A DNA stretch of 64,000 nt, from assembly GCA_017853555.1 (NCBI GenBank), contig JAFMJH010000009.1, forward strand, positions 17,964 through 81,963. The letters run 5' to 3'. Shown in pieces: positions 47,047-56,101 of the stretch. The notes under the pieces are model-generated. The model was not told the origin of the DNA, made no database searches, and was given only the letters and a program-made list of their open reading frames with translations. The first letter of the stretch is position 1. Each line of letters starts with the position of its first letter. Position numbers and translations under genes: made by a program. This DNA comes from Steroidobacteraceae bacterium. Lineage in GTDB: Bacteria > Pseudomonadota > Gammaproteobacteria > Steroidobacterales > Steroidobacteraceae.

Positions 47047-47765
47047 GCAGCCTGCTTCGACAGCAAGCGCGCGTGGATGCCGTCGAGCATCGAGTAGCGC
47101 ATTTCAGCCGACGCACGCACCGCGGCGATGGCGCGCGTCTGGATTTCAGGCGTCGTGGCATACCGTTCGGTCAGTTCGAGACCGACGTGCGCATGCTCGG
47201 TGTCACCTTCGATGTGGACGTGGAAGAACTCCATGTCGTCGTCCGAGAAGCCCATCTTGCGCATCGCTTCGACGTACTTCGGATACAGGGTGGGGAGTTG
47301 GCCTTCGAGCGCCACCATGATGCCCGCGCAGGATTCGCTCAGATGACGAATGCTCGCGAGCTCCCATATCCATGCACGCATGGCACGCGTGGTCGGCAAC
47401 ACGTCGCCGCGCTGCTCGGCGGCGAGGATTCGTTCGTCCGACACGCCGCAGGCGCGCGCGAACTTGCGCAGCAAATCCGGGTGGCGCTTTTCCGGGCACG
47501 CCGGCATTTCTTCGCCGAGCAGATTCTCGAGCAGATGCTGGCGCGCATCGAGATCCGGCAGGCGCGCATACAAGGCCGCGAACTGCTGCGGAATCGGATC
47601 GATGTAATAAAAGTGCTGGATCGCCCACTCGCCAAGCTGCGCGCGCGACAACTCGCCCGCGGCCCATGCGCGACTGAACGCGTGACCACCACCGTGCTTG
47701 GGTTGACGGGCCGCCTCGAGCGCAGCAAAGAATTCGTCACGACCCATCATTTTTTTCTCACCCAT
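47043..47765 (-). CDS. Heme-oxygenase-like dimetal oxidase family protein (TenA/PqqC/CADD-like fold)
   Basis: A 240-residue all-helical protein of the iron-containing redox enzyme group. The candidate metal ligands are E85/E86 and H95 (NLLGEEM...KRHPDLL), E154 (ALEGQLP), and the H184-x3-D188-x2-H191 motif in HIEGDTEH, which has the same spacing as the ligands of the diiron oxidase CADD. Related enzymes catalyse oxygen-dependent C-C cleavage, N-oxidation or decarboxylation. The ATG shares its first base with the stop of the small four-cysteine gene (TGATG) and is preceded by AGGAGG. Its neighbours suggest it works on the same compound as the UbiD enzyme. Confidence 0.8.
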   Translation of the reverse strand: MGEKKMMGRDEFFAALEAARQPKHGGGHAFSRAWAAGELSRAQLGEWAIQHFYYIDPIPQQFAALYARLPDLDARQHLLENLLGEEMPACPEKRHPDLLRKFARACGVSDERILAAEQRGDVLPTTRAMRAWIWELASIRHLSESCAGIMVALEGQLPTLYPKYVEAMRKMGFSDDDMEFFHVHIEGDTEHAHVGLELTERYATTPEIQTRAIAAVRASAEMRYSMLDGIHARLLSKQAA

Positions 47766-47962
47766 CACTCGCCTCCTGATCGCGGCTCCCGAGCCGCGGT
47801 ATTGAATTCGTGGTGACACTGCGGACAATGCGCCGCAGGCGCCTCCGCTCGCAACATCACCGGCCCGACCGGAAACCAATTGCGACACGCGGGGCATTCG
47901 AGCCAGGCCGTATTGCCCCGCTTCTCCCAGCTCGCTCCGACGTTGTCTTTCACGATTCGCAT
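47765..47962 (-). CDS. 65-residue four-cysteine zinc-ribbon-like protein beside UbiD
   Basis: A 65-residue protein with two CxxC knuckles, C23-P-A-C26 and C46-P-Q-C49, separated by 19 residues, and a likely fold of one zinc ribbon. A GGAG Shine-Dalgarno overlaps the UbiD stop, and the ATG is five bases after it; its own stop overlaps the next gene. In known phenolic-acid (de)carboxylase operons (VdcBCD/EcdBCD-type) the UbiD-like C subunit is followed by a small cysteine-rich D subunit with the same two-knuckle layout. This may be the analogous partner; sequence identity by eye is limited to the cysteines. Confidence 0.75.
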   Translation of the reverse strand: MRIVKDNVGASWEKRGNTAWLECPACRNWFPVGPVMLRAEAPAAHCPQCHHEFNTAAREPRSGGE

Positions 47963-47967
47963 GGCGC

Positions 47968-49383
47968 TCACTCCGCCGGCCAATCGGTGTCGCCGGCCGT
48001 CTGCAACAGCGCTTGCGCGCGGCGCATCGCGGCCTCGGGCACGGTGGCGACCGGCGGCACCGCACGGGGTGCGCCGGGGCGCGGCGGCGGCGGCAAAGTC
48101 GCATCGATGCCCATTTTGGACGCGGTCGAGGCGCCCTCGGGGATCGAGGGGTCGAGCCCCGAGCCGGACAGGCCATCGATCACGATCGAATCGCGCGACC
48201 ACTGCACGCGGGTGGCCACCGCCCACAACATCGCCTCGGGCGAGAAGATGTCGACGTCTTCGTCGACGGCGATCACGGTCTTGAGGCGACGGTAGGCCAG
48301 CGCCGCCGTCAGCGCATCGCGCGCTTCACCGCGGCCCGGATTGCGCAATTGCAGATAGGCGTGGAAGCGTCGCCCTTCGGTCGGCACGTGTACGTTCACC
48401 AGCGACGGCGCCACGGCTTTGACGATTTCATAGACCTTGCCTTCCATCGCCATGTTGTCCGGCACCAGCATGTCGGTGAGTCCGGAACCGTAGTCGTGAT
48501 AGATCGCGTCACGACGCATCGTGATGCAGGTCACGTCGAACACCGGTGATTGCACCTGCGCACCGAGGTATCCGGTGTATTCCCCGAACGGACCGTCGGC
48601 CGAATACACCCCCGGCGGCGCAAAGCCTTCGATCACGATTTCGGCATCGGCGGGCACCATGATCTTCTCGCCGTGGGTGAGCGACGGCACCACGCGCAGC
48701 GGCGCGCCGAGTACACCGCCGGCTGCACCCCAATGACTTTCGGGATAGCGCAGTTTTGCCTGCGTGCCGAGCAGCACCGCAGGATGATGACCGATCCAGA
48801 ATGCGACGGGACACGGCTCGCCGCGATCCCAAAACTTTCGCAGGTTGCGCATGTTGTGCGTGGTCGGATACGGAAACCACGTCATGCGCTGCGCGCTCTG
48901 CACCCAGCAACGCTGGATCGCGGTGTTGTCGACGCCGCTGTCGGGATCGAAGGTCGTCGCGTGCGCCGCGGTGAGATACGGCCCGGGCTCGCCGCTGTGC
49001 TGCGTGAGCACGGGCAAGCGATGCAGACTCGCCTCGGCGCCGCGCCAGACGATCTGCTGCACCGGCGCATCGTCGTGCGCGATCACCTCCGGGGCGATGC
49101 TCGCGCGCGAGCGCGTGGCAAACCAACGCGCCGTGTCGCGATGATCGGGGATGCCGAGCGCACGTGCGGTGAGCGTTCGACTGGCCGTGAGATTGGTGAC
49201 GACCGGGATGCCGGAGGGTTCGCCCCGCAAGTTGCGGATCTGACGCGCGAGCAAGATCGGATGCCGACCGGCGCGATCGAGTTCGTGCTGCAACGCCGTC
49301 AACTCGTGACGCGGATCGACCGGCGCGTCGATATCCCAGACGGCGGTCGCCTGTTCGGCGAGAAATCGATGCAGGTCGCTCAT
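47968..49383 (-). CDS. UbiD-family (prenyl-FMN-type) decarboxylase
   Basis: A 471-residue UbiD homologue. Landmarks: opening DLHRFLAEQ, IPVVTNLTASR, MTWFPYPTTHNMRNL, PVAFWIGHHPAV, EIVIEGFAPPGVYSADGPFGEYTGYLG with the conserved acid-rich active-site segment, and ENVDIFSPEAMLWA-like VDEDVDIFSPEAMLWAVATRVQ. UbiD enzymes use prenylated FMN made by UbiX and reversibly decarboxylate aromatic or unsaturated acids. No UbiX is encoded in the window. It leads the minus-strand operon and is divergent from the methyltransferase gene. Confidence 0.9.
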   Translation of the reverse strand: MSDLHRFLAEQATAVWDIDAPVDPRHELTALQHELDRAGRHPILLARQIRNLRGEPSGIPVVTNLTASRTLTARALGIPDHRDTARWFATRSRASIAPEVIAHDDAPVQQIVWRGAEASLHRLPVLTQHSGEPGPYLTAAHATTFDPDSGVDNTAIQRCWVQSAQRMTWFPYPTTHNMRNLRKFWDRGEPCPVAFWIGHHPAVLLGTQAKLRYPESHWGAAGGVLGAPLRVVPSLTHGEKIMVPADAEIVIEGFAPPGVYSADGPFGEYTGYLGAQVQSPVFDVTCITMRRDAIYHDYGSGLTDMLVPDNMAMEGKVYEIVKAVAPSLVNVHVPTEGRRFHAYLQLRNPGRGEARDALTAALAYRRLKTVIAVDEDVDIFSPEAMLWAVATRVQWSRDSIVIDGLSGSGLDPSIPEGASTASKMGIDATLPPPPRPGAPRAVPPVATVPEAAMRRAQALLQTAGDTDWPAE

Positions 49384-49406
49384 GCCGTCCGCTCTGCCAT
49401 GCGCTG

Positions 49407-49436
49407 TTGCGCGCCCGGAATTCCAATGGTTATATT
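49407..49436 (+). promoter_or_regulatory. Candidate promoter of the methyltransferase-ALDH operon
   Basis: TTGCGC, an 18-base spacer and TATATT; the -10 matches five of six consensus positions, the -35 three. It lies in the 142-base gap between divergent UbiD and methyltransferase genes. Confidence 0.4.
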
Positions 49437-49449
49437 CGCATGATGAGTA

Positions 49450-49469
49450 GCCCGGACTCAACTCCGGGC
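49450..49469. repeat. Inverted repeat GCCCGGA-N6-TCCGGGC (REP-like or operator)
   Basis: A perfect seven-base stem around CTCAAC, preceded by GTA. It lies downstream of the candidate promoter -10 and upstream of the methyltransferase start, within the divergent gap. The GTAGCCCGGA...TCCGGGC look resembles short dispersed palindromes found in many gammaproteobacteria, but a GntR-type operator is equally possible. A related CCGGGC-TTCA-GCCCGG hairpin occurs at 56102-56117. Confidence 0.35.
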
Positions 49470-49525
49470 ACAATGACGCCCCAGCCGGGCTTTTCAACCG
49501 TCCGAATACGCCAGAGAGGTGGAGC

Positions 49526-50650
49526 ATGGTCCGCAGCGTGCAACACGAGATGCTTCCCGTCCCCACGGCCGACGAGACCGCTCGCCAGCAGTTCATCGTC
49601 GCCTTCAAGCAGACCCTGAACCGCGAACTGCGCAGCACCCAAGGCAAGCTGTTCGACGCGGTGGTCGCACCGCGCTACCAAGCAAGCCACGGCCACGTGC
49701 CGGGGACCCGCGAGGAAATCCGCGCATCGATGCAGGCCGATCCTGCCTACCGGGCCTGGTCCACCCTCACCCGGGCGGCGCAGGAACAGATGTGGGTGGC
49801 GGTCGGCGATTCCGTATTTCGCGAGCGCGAGCGGCTCGCGGCGACCGCGCGACGCCTGAGTTCGGCGCCGACCCGGCGCGGCAGCTTGCACCTCGATCCG
49901 GACTTCGTGCCGCCGCGGGGCGTCACGGCCGTGGACATCCACTTGCAAACCGGCGGCTATGCCATGGACTTGGGCGGCGGCGACTGCTCCGCCGGCGCGC
50001 TCTATGAATGCGGCGGCAACCTGTACGCATTCGGCCAAGGCCTCGGTCGCAACGACAGCAAAGCCGCGCACGTGCAGCGCTTCATCGCGCAAAAGTTTCC
50101 CGACCTCAAACCGAAGCGCATCCTCGACATGGGGTGTTCAGCCGGTTCGGCCAGCGTGCCCTACGCACTCGCGTTTCCGGATGCCGAAGTGCACGCCATC
50201 GACGTCGGCAGCGGCATGCTGCGCTATGCGCATGCGCGCGCCGAGTCGCTCGGTGCCGCCGTGCACTTCCACCAAATGGACTGCGCGCAGACGAAGTTCG
50301 AGGATGCATCGTTCGACCTGATCGTCTCGCACAACATGATGCACGAGATCTCGGGCGTCACGCGCCGCGGCATGCTGCGCGAAAGCCGACGTCTGTTGCG
50401 CCCGGGCGGACTGTGCGTGCATCAGGACGTGCCGCTGCGCTTCAAAGGCCTGTCGGAATTTCGCAAATTCGACATGTCCTGGGATACCCTGCACAACAAC
50501 GAGCCCTTCTGGGAGGTCTACGCCAACGGCGATCTTCAACCGGAATTGCTCGCCGCCGGTTTCGAGTCCGACTGCGTGCACGTAGGCAGTCTCGAAGCGA
50601 CCACTGGATCATTGCCCTGGTTCGTCGCCTGCGGCTGGAGAAAACCTTGA
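49526..50650 (+). CDS. SAM-dependent class I methyltransferase
   Basis: A 374-residue protein. Residues 1-170 form an N-terminal domain without a recognised family; the Rossmann-type methyltransferase domain follows with motif I ILDMGCSAGSASVPYA, an acidic strand end at HAIDVGSGML, DLIVSHNMMHEI and LLRPGGLCVHQDVP. Substrate unknown; a small-molecule O- or C-methyl acceptor is plausible given the co-encoded aldehyde dehydrogenase. GAGGTGG precedes the ATG. The downstream ALDH gene overlaps by four bases (TTGA). Confidence 0.85.
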   Translation: MVRSVQHEMLPVPTADETARQQFIVAFKQTLNRELRSTQGKLFDAVVAPRYQASHGHVPGTREEIRASMQADPAYRAWSTLTRAAQEQMWVAVGDSVFRERERLAATARRLSSAPTRRGSLHLDPDFVPPRGVTAVDIHLQTGGYAMDLGGGDCSAGALYECGGNLYAFGQGLGRNDSKAAHVQRFIAQKFPDLKPKRILDMGCSAGSASVPYALAFPDAEVHAIDVGSGMLRYAHARAESLGAAVHFHQMDCAQTKFEDASFDLIVSHNMMHEISGVTRRGMLRESRRLLRPGGLCVHQDVPLRFKGLSEFRKFDMSWDTLHNNEPFWEVYANGDLQPELLAAGFESDCVHVGSLEATTGSLPWFVACGWRKP

Positions 50651-52155
50651 CCGAACTTGCCATCACCCGCAGCTTTCCCGTCACGCCGCGCGTCGGCAGC
50701 ATCATCGACGGCAAAGCCGTCGCGCCGCGCAGCCAAGGCGAGGACATCGCGATCCTCAATCCGGCCACCGAAGAATCTTTGACGGTGTTGCGGGAAGCCG
50801 ACGCCGATGAAGTCGATGCGGCGGTGCGCTCGGCGCGCCACGCCTTCGATGCGGGCCCGTGGCCGCGCATGGACATCAACGATCGCAAGGACATCCTCTA
50901 TTCGATCCGCGACCATCTGCGCAAACACGCCGAGGAACTCGCCTACCTCGAGTGCCTGAACACGGGCCTGCCGCTGCAAAGCGTGCGCGGGCACGTCGCG
51001 CGCATGGCGCGCAACTTCGAATTCTTTGCCGAAGTCGCGAGCAACGTGCACGGCGAGACGTACACGCAAACGGCGGGCTTCCTCACCTACGTGACGCGCG
51101 AGCCCAAAGGCGTCGCCGGCTGCATCGCGCCGTGGAATGCGCCGCTCGCGCTCGCCTCGATGCGCGTGGCGACCTGCATTCCGTTCGGCAACACCTGCGT
51201 GCTGAAGCCCTCCGAATACACGCCGCTGTCGATGCTGCGCATGGTGGAAATATTCCACGAAGCGGGCTTGCCGCCCGGCGTGGTGAATCTCGTCAATGGC
51301 CGCGGCGCCGTCACCGGCAACGCGCTCGTGTCGCATCCGGGCATCGACATGGTCGGCTTCACCGGCGGCACGGTCACGGGGCGCGCGATCGCCGCGGCAG
51401 CCGGGCGCAACCTGAAACCCGTCGCGCTCGAACTGGGCGGCAAGTCCGCCAACATCGTGTTCGAGTCGGCCAACTTCGACGATGCGCTCGACGGAGCGCT
51501 CGATGCGATCTACCGCAACAACGGTCAGCAATGCCTGGCCGGTTCGCGCATCCTCGTGCAGCGCGGCATCGCGAAACGCTTCATCGAAGCGTTCGTCGAG
51601 CGCGCACGCAAGATCAGGATCGGTGATCCGCTGCGCGCGGACACCGAGCTCGGTCCGCTCGCCTTCGAACAGCACATGCAGCGCGTACTGTCGTTCGCCG
51701 ACGTCGCGCGCAGCGACGGCGCGAAGCTGCTCACCGGCGGGCGACGCTCGCCCGCGCACCCCAAAGGCTGGTTCATGGAACCGACTGCGGTGCTCGCACC
51801 GGACAACGATGCACGCGTCTGCCGCGAAGAAATCTTCGGACCGTTCGCGACCTTCCTCGAATTCGACACGCTGGACGAAGCGATCTCGATCGCGAACGCG
51901 TCGAACTTCGGGCTCGTGAACTACGTCTGGTCGCAGGATCTCAAGACCGCGATGCGCTGCTCGCGCGATATCCGTGCGGGAACCGTGTGGATCAACACGC
52001 CCATGATGCGCGAGTTGCGCGCACCGTTCGGCGGCTACAAAGAGTCGGGCATCGGCCGCGACGGCCCGCAGGCGAGCCTCGAATTCTTCACCGAACTCAA
52101 GTCGACCATCATTCCGATCGACGGCGTGAAGATGCACCGCTTCGGCGCTTCCTGA
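50647..52155 (+). CDS. Aldehyde dehydrogenase, semialdehyde-type
   Basis: A 502-residue ALDH: NPATEES, LECLNTGLP, CIAPWNAPLALA, KPSEYTPLS, FTGGTVTGR, catalytic Glu in LELGGKSAN, catalytic Cys in NGQQCLAGSR, REEIFGPFATFLEF and FGGYKESGIGRDG. It resembles hydroxymuconic-semialdehyde dehydrogenases such as HpaE, but substrate is unproven. The start is TTG overlapping the methyltransferase stop, with GGAG seven bases upstream; no in-frame ATG exists nearby. The 3' end overlaps the convergent VOC gene by 47 bases. Confidence 0.9.
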   Translation: MTELAITRSFPVTPRVGSIIDGKAVAPRSQGEDIAILNPATEESLTVLREADADEVDAAVRSARHAFDAGPWPRMDINDRKDILYSIRDHLRKHAEELAYLECLNTGLPLQSVRGHVARMARNFEFFAEVASNVHGETYTQTAGFLTYVTREPKGVAGCIAPWNAPLALASMRVATCIPFGNTCVLKPSEYTPLSMLRMVEIFHEAGLPPGVVNLVNGRGAVTGNALVSHPGIDMVGFTGGTVTGRAIAAAAGRNLKPVALELGGKSANIVFESANFDDALDGALDAIYRNNGQQCLAGSRILVQRGIAKRFIEAFVERARKIRIGDPLRADTELGPLAFEQHMQRVLSFADVARSDGAKLLTGGRRSPAHPKGWFMEPTAVLAPDNDARVCREEIFGPFATFLEFDTLDEAISIANASNFGLVNYVWSQDLKTAMRCSRDIRAGTVWINTPMMRELRAPFGGYKESGIGRDGPQASLEFFTELKSTIIPIDGVKMHRFGAS

Positions 52156-52723
52156 TCGGCGCCAGACCGGGAAACCGGTTCGATGGAGCGAGAATGCCGT
52201 GCTCGATGGTCTCGATGAAGTTCACGAGCACGTCGTTCGGATCGCGCAGCGTCATCTCGCTGGTGACGACGCCATGATCCGGAATTTCGAGCCGCGTCGG
52301 CGGGCAAAGAATTCGCAAGCCGAGACGCCGTGCGCCGCGATGAATGCGCTCGACGTCGGGCGTATGGAAGACGAGACAGGCTTCGCCGCGGTTTGCACGC
52401 GCGAGCGAGCGGTGCCGATCGACCGCCGGCGCGGGCTCACTCACTTCGAACAAACCCACCATGCCCCAATCGACCTGTTCGGACTGCAAGATCACCCAGC
52501 GTACCGTCGCGGGCGGCAGACCGAGCAACTTGGAGATCGCCGGCGCCTCGCGCCCGAGCTTGCCCTGCACCCACACGCCGAAACCGAGCACATCGCGGTA
52601 GAACGCCAGCGATTTTTTCATGTCGCGCACGATGATCGCCGTGCGCTTCAAAGGCGTCACCAGCGGCGCAACCGACTTGCGTGCTCCGGATTTCGTTTTG
52701 GACTTGGATTTTGCCTTGGCCAT
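52109..52723 (-). CDS. VOC-family protein with Lys/Ser-rich N-terminus
   Basis: A 204-residue glyoxalase-fold protein. An N-terminal basic stretch (MAKAKSKSKTKSGARKS) precedes the VOC domain: LKRTAIIVRDMKKSLAFYRDVLGF, WVILQSEQVDWGMVGLFEVSE, CLVFHTPDVERIH, and DPNDVLVNFIE. It resembles the VOC protein at 22860-23351. GGAG precedes the ATG. The gene is convergent with the ALDH (47-base overlap) and divergent from the nitrilase. Confidence 0.78.
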   Translation of the reverse strand: MAKAKSKSKTKSGARKSVAPLVTPLKRTAIIVRDMKKSLAFYRDVLGFGVWVQGKLGREAPAISKLLGLPPATVRWVILQSEQVDWGMVGLFEVSEPAPAVDRHRSLARANRGEACLVFHTPDVERIHRGARRLGLRILCPPTRLEIPDHGVVTSEMTLRDPNDVLVNFIETIEHGILAPSNRFPGLAPIRKRRSGASSRRRSE

Positions 52724-52778
52724 GACCGACGCTCCGCAATGGTAGTCTCGGGCCATCATACGACACGGGGGTCGCAAC

Positions 52779-53861
52779 ATGATTGAACCTTGGAACATCA
52801 CCGTGATGCAGCCGGCGGTCAAGCCGGTGTTCAAAGGCGACTCGCCGCTGCGTCGCGACGCCCTGCGCGAAAATCTCGACAGGGCCTGCGAGCACGTGCG
52901 CGTCGCCGCCAAATATGCACGCAGCAAAGTCGTCGTCTTCCCGGAGTTTTTCCTGCACGGCTTCCAGCCCGGTCGCAGCAACGCCGACTGGATCGACGCC
53001 TCGCTGAAAATCGACGGCCCCGAACTGGCGGAACTCGGCAAGGCGGCGCGCAGCGCCGGGTGCTACGTCGCCGGCATGATTTACGAAGTGCTCGATGCGT
53101 ACCCGGGTCGCTTCTGGAATACCGCGGTCATCATCGACCCGCAGGGCGAAATCCGCCTGACGTACCGCAAGTTGTATGCGATGACCGGCAAGACGCGGCC
53201 GGGAGACGTCTATGACGATTACGTCCGCCGCTATGGCGGTCCGCAGTCGCTGTTTCCGGTGTTGCGCACACCCTTCGGCAATCTCGGCTGTCTCGTCTGT
53301 TACGACGTGAACTTCCCGGAAGTGACGCGCTGCCTCGCGTTGAACGGTGCCGAAGTCTTCCTGCACATCTCGAGCGAGGGACGCAGCAGCTACCACTTGC
53401 CGAACGGCGGCTGGGAACTCGCGCGACGCGTACGCGCCTATGAAAATCTCGCCTACCTCGCGATGTCCAACTGCGGCCCCACCATCGACGGCGAAGGTCC
53501 GTCGGACCTGTCGCATGGCCACTCGCAGGTCATCGATTTCGAAGGGCAAGTGTTGAACATGGCCGAGTCGGCCGGCGAGACCATGATCACCGCGCAGATC
53601 GACATCGAAGCGCTGCGTCGTCGCCGCGCCCGCGCCAGCTTGAATTTTTTGGCCGAACTCTCGCCGCAGATTCACGCGCCCATGTATGCGCAGGCACGCG
53701 CCTGGCCCGCCAACCACTGGCTCGCGCAACCGGGCACGGGCGTGGCCGACAATCGCGCCGTCGAAGCCGAGGTCATCGCCGACATGACGCGCGACGGTGT
53801 CCTGGTCGCGCCCTCGCGTGCGGATGCCGAGGGCGCGGGTCGCCTCGCGCAACAAGAGTGA
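52779..53861 (+). CDS. Nitrilase-superfamily C-N hydrolase
   Basis: A 360-residue carbon-nitrogen hydrolase with a complete catalytic triad: E56 in VVVFPEFFLHG, K131 in TYRKLYAM, and C174 in CLVCYDVNFPE. After the cysteine come HISSEGRSS and the NCGPTIDGEG segment, so it looks like an amidase/N-carbamoyl-hydrolase branch rather than a classic aromatic nitrilase. It is coupled by a GTGA overlap to a periplasmic binding protein, which suggests that it hydrolyses what the protein binds. Confidence 0.87.
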   Translation: MIEPWNITVMQPAVKPVFKGDSPLRRDALRENLDRACEHVRVAAKYARSKVVVFPEFFLHGFQPGRSNADWIDASLKIDGPELAELGKAARSAGCYVAGMIYEVLDAYPGRFWNTAVIIDPQGEIRLTYRKLYAMTGKTRPGDVYDDYVRRYGGPQSLFPVLRTPFGNLGCLVCYDVNFPEVTRCLALNGAEVFLHISSEGRSSYHLPNGGWELARRVRAYENLAYLAMSNCGPTIDGEGPSDLSHGHSQVIDFEGQVLNMAESAGETMITAQIDIEALRRRRARASLNFLAELSPQIHAPMYAQARAWPANHWLAQPGTGVADNRAVEAEVIADMTRDGVLVAPSRADAEGAGRLAQQE

Positions 53862-55435
53862 AACGCGCGCGCCTCGGCCGCGCGATCGCGAGCATCGCAG
53901 CGCTGCTGCCCTGCCTCGCGCTCGCCGGCGGCACGCTGCGCACCGGGCATCCCGGTGAACCCGACTCTCTCGATCCGCAAGTGGCGGTCGCGGCACCGTC
54001 GCTGGTCGTCGACAACGATTTGTTCGAGGCGTTGCTGACGCTCGATGCGCGCGGCAAGCCCGTCGCCGGTGCTGCGGAACGATACACGGTGTCGAAAGAC
54101 GGGCTCACCTACCGCTTTTATTTGCGGCGCGGTCTCAAGTGGTCCGACGGCAAACCCATCAGCTCGGCCGATTTTTTGTACTCTTTCCGACGCGTCGCCG
54201 ACCCTGCGACCGCGGCGACGGGCTTGTCGTCGTGGGTCGACCTGTTCGTCAACGGTCGCGCCGTGCTGCGCGGCGAAATGCCGGTGGAATCTTTGGGAGT
54301 CGCGGCACCCTCGCCCGAAATCTTCGAGGTGCAACTCGCATCCCCTGCGCCCTACTTTCCCACGATTGCGGCGTTTCCGATTTTTGCACCGATGCCGAGA
54401 CACGTGATCGAAGCGCATGGACGACAATGGACACGGCCCGGCGTGATGGTGTCGAACGGGCCGTTCGTGCTCGAAGACTGGCGACCGGGACAGTTCGTGC
54501 GCGCGCGTCGCAACCCGCAGTTTCACGATGCGGCGAACGTGGCGCTCGATGCGGTCGAATACCGTCCCATCGCCGATTTGAATACGGCGCTGCGGCTCTT
54601 TCAGGCGGGCGATCTCGATGCGATCACCAACTTCTCGCCCGAGAAGCTCGGCTGGTTGCGCAGCAACATGCCGCGCGAGCTGCGCATCGCGCCGTCGCTC
54701 GGCGTGACGGTCTACCTGTTCAACCATCGCAATCCGAAATTCCGCGATCCGCGCGTACGCAAGGCCTTGTCACTGGCGATCGATCGCGGCGTACTCACGG
54801 ACAAGATCGTGCAGTCGGGGGATCTGCCCGCGCGTACGCTGGTACCGCCCGCATTGCTGGGCCGCAAGGCGACGAGCGGCAACGCGACGCGCACCAGCGA
54901 CCTCGCCGAGGCGAAGCGTTTGCTCGCGGAAGCCGGCTACGGGCCCGCACATCCGCTCGAAGTGGAACTGCTCTATCACACCAGCGAGGAGCACAAAAAA
55001 GTCGCGGTCGCGGCTGCGGCGATGTGGCAAGTGGTCGGCGTCAAAACCCGTTTGCGCAACGCCGAGCGCCAGGTTGTCGAGGTCGCCACGCGCAACGGCG
55101 AATTCGAGATCGTGCGCGCGGCCTGGTTCTCGCCCTATGAAGATCCGATGGGGTATTTCAGTTATCTGCGCGCCGGCAGCCCCGCCAATGCCAGTGCGTA
55201 CGACAGTCGCGATTTCGAATCCGCCCTCGATAAGGCGACGCTCGCAGCCGACGCGACGACACGACTGCGGACGCTCGGCGTTGCCGAAGACGTGCTCGCG
55301 CGCGAACAAGCCGTGATTCCGCTCTATCACATGGTCAGCCGTCGACTCGTCGCCACGCGCGTCGTCGGCTGGCGCGACGACAATCGCACGGCGCTGCGCC
55401 CCGCACGATGGATGGGCGTGCGCGATGCGCGCTGA
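53858..55435 (+). CDS. Peptide/nickel-type ABC transporter substrate-binding protein (SBP family 5)
   Basis: A 525-residue OppA/DppA-like receptor. The signal peptide (ASIAALLPCLALAG) is followed by GTLRTGHPGEPDSLDPQ, YRFYLRRGLKWSDGKPISSADFLYSFRR, NGPFVLEDW and ALSLAIDR. It starts with GTG overlapping the nitrilase stop. Like the other binding protein at 12133-13794, it has no adjacent permease or ATPase. The two share the same order of landmarks, so both may use the importer encoded at 18779-22519. Confidence 0.9.
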   Translation: MKRARLGRAIASIAALLPCLALAGGTLRTGHPGEPDSLDPQVAVAAPSLVVDNDLFEALLTLDARGKPVAGAAERYTVSKDGLTYRFYLRRGLKWSDGKPISSADFLYSFRRVADPATAATGLSSWVDLFVNGRAVLRGEMPVESLGVAAPSPEIFEVQLASPAPYFPTIAAFPIFAPMPRHVIEAHGRQWTRPGVMVSNGPFVLEDWRPGQFVRARRNPQFHDAANVALDAVEYRPIADLNTALRLFQAGDLDAITNFSPEKLGWLRSNMPRELRIAPSLGVTVYLFNHRNPKFRDPRVRKALSLAIDRGVLTDKIVQSGDLPARTLVPPALLGRKATSGNATRTSDLAEAKRLLAEAGYGPAHPLEVELLYHTSEEHKKVAVAAAAMWQVVGVKTRLRNAERQVVEVATRNGEFEIVRAAWFSPYEDPMGYFSYLRAGSPANASAYDSRDFESALDKATLAADATTRLRTLGVAEDVLAREQAVIPLYHMVSRRLVATRVVGWRDDNRTALRPARWMGVRDAR

Positions 55436-55465
55436 TCCGCCACCGCCAGCGGCTATCATGCGTCC

Positions 55466-56089
55466 ATGATCGATCTGCACACCGCCGCCACGGCCAACGG
55501 GTACAAAGTCTCCATCATGCTCGAGGAAATCGGCTACGCGTACCGCGTCGTCGACTACGCCCTCGCGCAATTCGAAAATCTCAAGCCCGAGTTTCTGGCC
55601 GTGAACCCGGTCGGGCGCATTCCCGCGATCGTGGATCACGACGGACCCGAAGGCCGCAGCCTCGGCGTCTACGGCACGGCGCCGGTGTTGACCTATCTGG
55701 CCGAAAAGTCGGGCAAGTTCCTGCCGCAGGATTTGCGCGGTCGCACGCGCGTGTTCGAGTGGCTCGCGATCGTCGCCAGCGACATCGGCCCCGCGTACAG
55801 CGGCCAATTCACCTTCAACGTGGTCGCACCGGAGAAGTTGCCGTGGGCGATCCAGTTCTACGACAAACTCTGCGAGCGCATGCTCGCGACCGTCGAGCGC
55901 CAACTCGCGCAGAGCGAATATCTCGCCGGTGACGAATACACCATCGCCGACATCATCACCTACCCGCTCGCCGTCGTGTCGGTGCGTCGCTATCCGGGCA
56001 ACCTCGATCGACATCCGCACATCGCGCGCTGGGCGAGCCTCGTCGGTCAACGCCCGGCGGTGCAGCGCGGCATGAAAGTGCCGAGTTGA
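55466..56089 (+). CDS. Glutathione S-transferase, Nu-class-like
   Basis: A 207-residue GST: MIDLHTAATANGYKVSIMLEE at the N-terminus, AVNPVGRIPAIVD, GVYGTAPVLTYLAEKSG, FEWLAIVASDIGPAYSGQF and YTIADIITYPLA. It is related to YfcG-type enzymes and to the GST at 10495-11259. No Shine-Dalgarno is visible; a TATCAT hexamer ends seven bases before the ATG, so the transcript may be leaderless. Confidence 0.85.
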   Translation: MIDLHTAATANGYKVSIMLEEIGYAYRVVDYALAQFENLKPEFLAVNPVGRIPAIVDHDGPEGRSLGVYGTAPVLTYLAEKSGKFLPQDLRGRTRVFEWLAIVASDIGPAYSGQFTFNVVAPEKLPWAIQFYDKLCERMLATVERQLAQSEYLAGDEYTIADIITYPLAVVSVRRYPGNLDRHPHIARWASLVGQRPAVQRGMKVPS

Positions 56090-56101
56090 CGTCGGGCCGC
56101 G

